The notes under the pieces were generated by a model. The model saw only the letters and a list, made by a program, of their open reading frames with translations. It did no database searches and was not told where the DNA came from. A DNA stretch of 64,000 nt, taken from Blastococcus sp. LR1. Its GTDB lineage: Bacteria; Actinomycetota; Actinomycetes; Mycobacteriales; Geodermatophilaceae. Within the stretch, counting starts at the first letter, position 1. Each line of letters starts with the position of its first letter. Both the position numbers and the translations under genes were made by a program. The stretch lies in the NCBI RefSeq assembly GCF_020166105.1, contig NZ_JAIUJY010000004.1, forward strand, positions 496,001-560,000, written 5' to 3'. Below, one piece after another: positions 60,262-64,000 of the stretch.

Positions 60262-61067
60262 GGGAGCCGACCGATCATCTCGACCAGGAACTCGCCCAGC
60301 CGCCCGGCAGCGGCCTTGCCGGCCGCCAGCACCTCCGCGTGGTTCAGCACCTCGCCGGTGATGCCGGCCGCGGCGTTGGTGACCATCGACAGGCCGAACA
60401 CCTCGAGCCCGGCGGCACGGGCGGCGATCGCCTCGAGCCCGGTGGACATGCCCACCAGGTCGGCGCCCATCGTGCGCAGCATCCGGATCTCGGCAGGCGT
60501 CTCGTAGTGCGGCCCGGGCAGCTGGGCGTAGACGCCCTCGGCCAGTGACGGGTCGAGCTCGCGGGCCAGCGTGCGGAGTCGCGAGGAGTACAGGTCGGTC
60601 AGGTCCACGAATTCCGCGCCGACCAGCGGGGAGCGGGCGGTCAGGTTGAGGTGATCGCTGATGATGACCGGCTGCCCGACGCGGTGATCGGGAGCGAGTC
60701 CGCCGGCGGCGTTGGTGAGCAGCACCGTCCGCACGCCCGCGGCGGCGGCGGTGCGCACCCCGTGCACGACCGGCTCGACGCCGCGGCCCTCGTAGAGGTG
60801 CGTGCGCCCGAGGAAGAGCAGCACCTTCCGGTCGCCGACGCGGACCGACCGCACCTCGCCGCCGTGCCCGACGGCGGTCGGGGCGGCGAAACCGGGGAGG
60901 TCGCCGACGAACACCGACGACCGCGCGGCGCCGAAGGCGTCCGCGGCCGGGGCCCAGCCGGAGCCCATGACCACCGCGACGTCGTGCGGCCCGTCGAGAG
61001 CGGTGGTGAGGTCCCCTGCGGCCCGGGCGGCGAGGTCGTGCGGATCGTTCGAGTATCGCTGGCTCAC
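60258..61067 (-). CDS. Purine nucleoside phosphorylase, trimeric type
   Basis: A 269-residue PNP cleaving inosine and guanosine (and deoxy forms). GSGWAPAAD binds phosphate, GRTHLYEG and TNAAGGL follow, and [13 protein letters not shown] and MVTNAAAGI are type II PNP signatures. First gene of a three-gene operon. TAGCGT on its strand (61074-61079) ends 6 nt before the GTG. Confidence 0.95.
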   Translation of the reverse strand: MSQRYSNDPHDLAARAAGDLTTALDGPHDVAVVMGSGWAPAADAFGAARSSVFVGDLPGFAAPTAVGHGGEVRSVRVGDRKVLLFLGRTHLYEGRGVEPVVHGVRTAAAAGVRTVLLTNAAGGLAPDHRVGQPVIISDHLNLTARSPLVGAEFVDLTDLYSSRLRTLARELDPSLAEGVYAQLPGPHYETPAEIRMLRTMGADLVGMSTGLEAIAARAAGLEVFGLSMVTNAAAGITGEVLNHAEVLAAGKAAAGRLGEFLVEMIGRLP

Positions 61068-61180
61068 GCACGGACGCTAGCGCAGCGACCGCATCACGCA
61101 TCGCGGAAGGGCCCGTCCATCGGCCGGGTGATCATGCTCGCCGACCCCGCTCTCAGGCGGTGGGGGCGGGCTTTCGAACC

Positions 61181-61186
61181 TAGACT
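61181..61186 (+). promoter_or_regulatory. -10 hexamer of the GCS2-type ligase gene
   Basis: TAGACT ends 7 nt before the GTG; the typical leaderless layout of this window. Confidence 0.5.
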
Positions 61187-61193
61187 CCGCGGC

Positions 61194-62360
61194 GTGGAAA
61201 TCCCCTTCCGTAGCTCGGAGCGTGCCAGCCTCGGCGTGGAGTGGGAGCTGCAGCTCATCGACCCGGAGACCCGCGAGCTGGCGTCCGGTGCGGTGGAGAT
61301 CCTCGAGGAGCTCCGCCCCGAGGGCGCCGAGGAGCACCCCAAGGCCAAGCACGAGCTGCTGCAGTCGACCATCGAGATCATCACCGGGATCTGCGGCACC
61401 GTCGCGGAGGCCAAGGCCGACCTCGCCGGCACGCTGGCCGAGGTGGTCGCCTCCGCGGAGCGCCACGGGCGCGGCGTGATGTGCGCCGGCAGCCACCCGT
61501 TCACCCGGTGGGACTCCCAGGAGATCTCCCCGAAGGAGCGCTACCACCAGCTCGTCGAGCGGATGCAGTGGCCGGCTCGCCGACTGCAGATCTTCGGGGT
61601 GCACGTGCACGTCGGCGTCCGGTCGCCGGAGAAGGCGATCCCGATCGTCAACGCGCTCACCCAGTACCTGCCGTACTTCCTGGCGCTGTCGGCGTCCTCA
61701 CCGTTCTGGTCCGGCTGCGACACCGGGCTCGCGTCCGCGCGCACCAAGGTGTTCGAGGCCATGCCGACCGGCGGGCTGCCGCACCAGCTCGCCGACTGGG
61801 CGGCGTTCGAGGACTACATGGAGACCCTCATCCGGGCCGGGGCGATCGAGAGCGTCCGCGAGGTGTGGTGGGACGTCCGTCCGCACCCGGACTTCGGCAC
61901 CGTGGAGCTCCGGGTGTGCGACGGGCTGCCGACTCTCGACGAGATCGGCGCGGTCGCCGCGCTGACCCAGTGCCTGGTCGATCAGTTCGACACCCAGCTC
62001 GACCGCGGCTACACGCTGCCCACGCCGACGGAGTGGGTGGTGCGGGAGAACAAGTGGCGTGCGGTCCGCTACGGCCTCGACGCCCGGATCGTCGTCGACG
62101 ACAACGGCACGCTGCAGCCCGTGCGGGAGGCGCTCACCGACCTGGTCGAGGAGCTCATGCCCACCGCAAAGCGACTGGAGTGCGAGACCGAGCTGCGCGA
62201 CGTGCTGCGCATCCTCGAGGTCGGCGCCTCCTACCAGCGCCAGCGCGCCGTCGCGCAGCAGCACGGCGGCGAGCTCGCGCCCGTCGTCGACAGCCTGCTC
62301 GCCGAGCTGCGGGACGGCCTGCCCGCCTCGAGCCCGGCCGCGGGTGGGCATGCCGCATGA
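61194..62360 (+). CDS. Carboxylate-amine ligase, GCS2/YbdK family
   Basis: A 388-residue glutamate-cysteine ligase 2-type enzyme. LGVEWELQLID near residue 12 holds catalytic Glu residues, GSHPF and HVHVGV the metal and substrate sites, and RPHPDFGTVELRVCD the ATP-grasp-like core. YbdK has weak glutamate-cysteine ligase activity; actinobacteria use mycothiol, so the real amine is unknown. Longer upstream frames are rejected because TAGACT lies 7 nt before this GTG. Confidence 0.9.
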   Translation: MEIPFRSSERASLGVEWELQLIDPETRELASGAVEILEELRPEGAEEHPKAKHELLQSTIEIITGICGTVAEAKADLAGTLAEVVASAERHGRGVMCAGSHPFTRWDSQEISPKERYHQLVERMQWPARRLQIFGVHVHVGVRSPEKAIPIVNALTQYLPYFLALSASSPFWSGCDTGLASARTKVFEAMPTGGLPHQLADWAAFEDYMETLIRAGAIESVREVWWDVRPHPDFGTVELRVCDGLPTLDEIGAVAALTQCLVDQFDTQLDRGYTLPTPTEWVVRENKWRAVRYGLDARIVVDDNGTLQPVREALTDLVEELMPTAKRLECETELRDVLRILEVGASYQRQRAVAQQHGGELAPVVDSLLAELRDGLPASSPAAGGHAA

Positions 62361-63643
62361 CCCCCGTCGTGGAGAAGCTGTCGGCACAGGTCGACGAGTG
62401 GGCCACTGCCCACCGCCAGGAACTGGTGTCGGTCCGCCGGCACCTGCACGCCCACCCCGAGCTGGCTTTCGCCGAGTTCGAGACGACGGCCTTCCTGGAG
62501 CAGCGGCTGCGCGGCGCGGGGCTCAAGCCCCGCCGGCTGCCCACCGGCACGGGCCTGGTCTGCGAGGTGGGCAGTGGGGAGCCGGTCGTGGTGCTCCGCG
62601 CCGACATCGACGCGCTGCCCCTGGCCGATCTCAAGGACGTGCCGTACGCCTCCACCCGCGAGGGCATGTGCCACGCCTGCGGCCACGACGTCCACACCAC
62701 CGTCGCGCTGGGGGTCGCCCTCGCGCTGGCCGGCCTGGACGGGCTGCCCGGCCGGGTGCGGTTCGTCTTCCAGCCGGCGGAGGAGACGGTTCCCGGCGGC
62801 GCCACCGAGGTGGTCGCCTCCGGCGTCCTCGACGGCGCCTCCCGCGCGTTCGCGGTGCACTGCGACCCGGCCGTGCCGGTCGGAAAGGTCGGGCTGCGCA
62901 CCGGCCCGATCACCGCGGCCTGCGACCGGATCGACGTCACGCTCACCGGCCCGGGCGGGCACACGGCCCGCCCGCAGATGACCGTGGACCTGGTCGACGC
63001 GCTCGGCCGGCTGATCACCGACCTGCCGGGCCTGCTGTCGCGGCAGGTCGACCCGCGTTCGGGGATGAGCCTGGTCTGGGGCGCGGTCAACGCCGGTGTC
63101 GCCGCCAACGCGATCCCGCAGCGCGGCACCCTGCGCGGCACCGTCCGGGTGCTCGACCGGGACGCCTGGAAGGGCGCCGAGGAGCTGCTGACCTCGCTGG
63201 TGGAGCGGGTCGCCGGCACCACCGGCGCCGAGGTGGGCGTCGACTACATCCGCGGCGTGCCGCCGGTGGTGAACGACCCGCGGTCGGTGGCCCTGCTCCG
63301 CTCGGCGGTGCTCTCCTCCGTCGGCGCCGACAACCTCGTGCTCTCCCAGCAGAGCATGGGCGGCGAGGACTTCGGCTGGTTCGCCGACCTCATGCCCATC
63401 GCCCTGGCCCGGCTGGGCACGCACGGCGGCGGTGCTCCGCTGGACCTGCACCGCGGCACCTTCGACGTCGACGAGCGCGCGATCGGCGTCGGCGTCCGGT
63501 TGCTCGCGCGCACCGCGCTGCTGGCCCTGGAGGCGGACGCCGAGTCGGCGACCGCGGGCTCCCCGGCACCCCCTCGCACGCGCCGACCCGCGCCTGGGGA
63601 CACTTCTGCCCGACCGACCGGCGAGGAGACGCACCGAGGATGA
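62357..63643 (+). CDS. M20-family amidohydrolase
   Basis: A 428-residue metallo-amidohydrolase of the hippurate/IAA-amino acid type. Metal ligands: HACGHDVH, the EE in QPAEET and His in AVHCD, and a late His region before MGGEDFGWF. The C-terminal 30 residues are extra and disordered. The ATGA overlap with the ligase gene suggests that the two act on related amide compounds, one making and one breaking. Confidence 0.9.
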   Translation: MTPVVEKLSAQVDEWATAHRQELVSVRRHLHAHPELAFAEFETTAFLEQRLRGAGLKPRRLPTGTGLVCEVGSGEPVVVLRADIDALPLADLKDVPYASTREGMCHACGHDVHTTVALGVALALAGLDGLPGRVRFVFQPAEETVPGGATEVVASGVLDGASRAFAVHCDPAVPVGKVGLRTGPITAACDRIDVTLTGPGGHTARPQMTVDLVDALGRLITDLPGLLSRQVDPRSGMSLVWGAVNAGVAANAIPQRGTLRGTVRVLDRDAWKGAEELLTSLVERVAGTTGAEVGVDYIRGVPPVVNDPRSVALLRSAVLSSVGADNLVLSQQSMGGEDFGWFADLMPIALARLGTHGGGAPLDLHRGTFDVDERAIGVGVRLLARTALLALEADAESATAGSPAPPRTRRPAPGDTSARPTGEETHRG

Positions 63644-64000
63644 GCACGACCGACCAGACGAGCGGCCAGGGCCCAGCGGCGGCGGACGCCGAGGTGCCGG
63701 CCGAGCACGCGGTCCCCGAGGACCTCGCGCTCGCCGGTGAGTTCGACGCGGTCACCCGCGACCAGTGGCGTGACCTGGTCGCCGTCGTGCTGCGCAAGGC
63801 CGGCCGCGAGGACCTGCCCGACGCCGTCGAGGAGGCGCTGCGCCGCCCGGTCGCCCCGGGCGTGACGGTGGCCCCGCTCTACACCGCCGAGGACGCCGCA
63901 GGCCTGCCGACCGGCGTCGGCGTCCCCGGGCTGCCGCCCTTCGTGCGCGGCGCCCGTCCCGGCGGCGGCCCGGCCGGTTCGGCCGAGGTGGCTGCGGCCG
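63640..64000 (+). CDS. mutA: Methylmalonyl-CoA mutase small subunit, N-terminus only
   Basis: The first 120 residues, cut by the window edge. The text WRDLVAVVLRKAGR and PVAPGVTVAPLYTAEDA, followed by PGLPPFVRG, is typical of MutA/MutB N-termini, where the substrate barrel begins. ATGA overlap with the amidohydrolase gene. mutB would be expected just outside. Only the family call is safe. Confidence 0.85.
   Translation, partial: MSTTDQTSGQGPAAADAEVPAEHAVPEDLALAGEFDAVTRDQWRDLVAVVLRKAGREDLPDAVEEALRRPVAPGVTVAPLYTAEDAAGLPTGVGVPGLPPFVRGARPGGGPAGSAEVAAA

Noticed and set aside
61128-61193. Upstream in-frame starts extending the GCS2 ligase
   Set aside because: They lie before the TAGACT hexamer that probably drives the gene, and the protein family begins at the chosen GTG.

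Overview
The window is about 64 kb of very GC-rich, gene-dense chromosome from an actinobacterium. GTG starts are common, genes overlap at ATGA/GTGA junctions, and many genes have a -10-like hexamer only 6-9 nt before the start codon with no ribosome binding site. Gene content and order suggest the family Geodermatophilaceae (Blastococcus, Geodermatophilus, Modestobacter); this is inferred from sequence style and was not searched. No tRNA, rRNA, CRISPR array, prophage, transposase or replication origin was recognised, and no gene-free stretch exceeds 300 bases.

Left part (1-13.3 kb): the 3'-truncated end of a PIG-L deacetylase, a membrane diguanylate cyclase, a translationally coupled AhpD-like protein and SigJ-type sigma factor, a MarR regulator divergent from a small membrane protein, a chorismate mutase preceded by what looks like a Phe/Tyr attenuation leader, pcrA, a membrane-anchored M23 peptidase, a lipase, a stand-alone B12-binding protein and a secreted S15-type hydrolase. 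Next (13.4-25.8 kb) comes a housekeeping core: sucCD, a Pro/Gln/Tyr-rich membrane protein, a PerM-like protein, purN-purH, a pentapeptide-repeat protein, folD with a DUF3017 gene, mdh and icd. From memory, chorismate mutase-pcrA-M23-sucCD-membrane proteins-purNH follows the order of M. tuberculosis Rv0948c-Rv0957.

Middle (25.8-33.6 kb): a decayed AbiEi/DUF559-type gene, a CAP-domain secreted protein, galE, a HisC-like aminotransferase, trpS with a 2'-5' RNA ligase-like gene, a YihY protein and a D-Ala-D-Ala carboxypeptidase whose genes overlap tail to tail by 116 bp.

Right part (33.8-64 kb): dominated by nucleoside uptake and salvage. A BMP-type lipoprotein and its ABC transporter lead directly into cdd and deoA. 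Further on are add, a deoC operon with a full-length and a half-length aldehyde dehydrogenase, upp, and a purine nucleoside phosphorylase operon with a uronate-dehydrogenase-like gene and a phosphohexomutase that may act on pentose phosphates. Together these could import (deoxy)nucleosides, deaminate and phosphorolyse them, isomerise the sugar phosphate, split deoxyribose-5-P and oxidise the acetaldehyde. Interspersed are an ABC-2 exporter, an MgtC-like protein, a DEAD-box helicase with a long structured leader, lpd, an HNH/DUF222 gene under a LexA-like box, a GCS2-type ligase with an M20 amidohydrolase, and the start of mutA.

The most interesting non-coding signals are the chorismate mutase leader, a family of about 55-60 bp palindromic repeats at gene 3' ends (one copy flanked by a 21-bp duplication of the neighbouring gene's end), a CRP-type palindrome, an 18-bp MarR inverted repeat, and the recurrent leaderless-start pattern.
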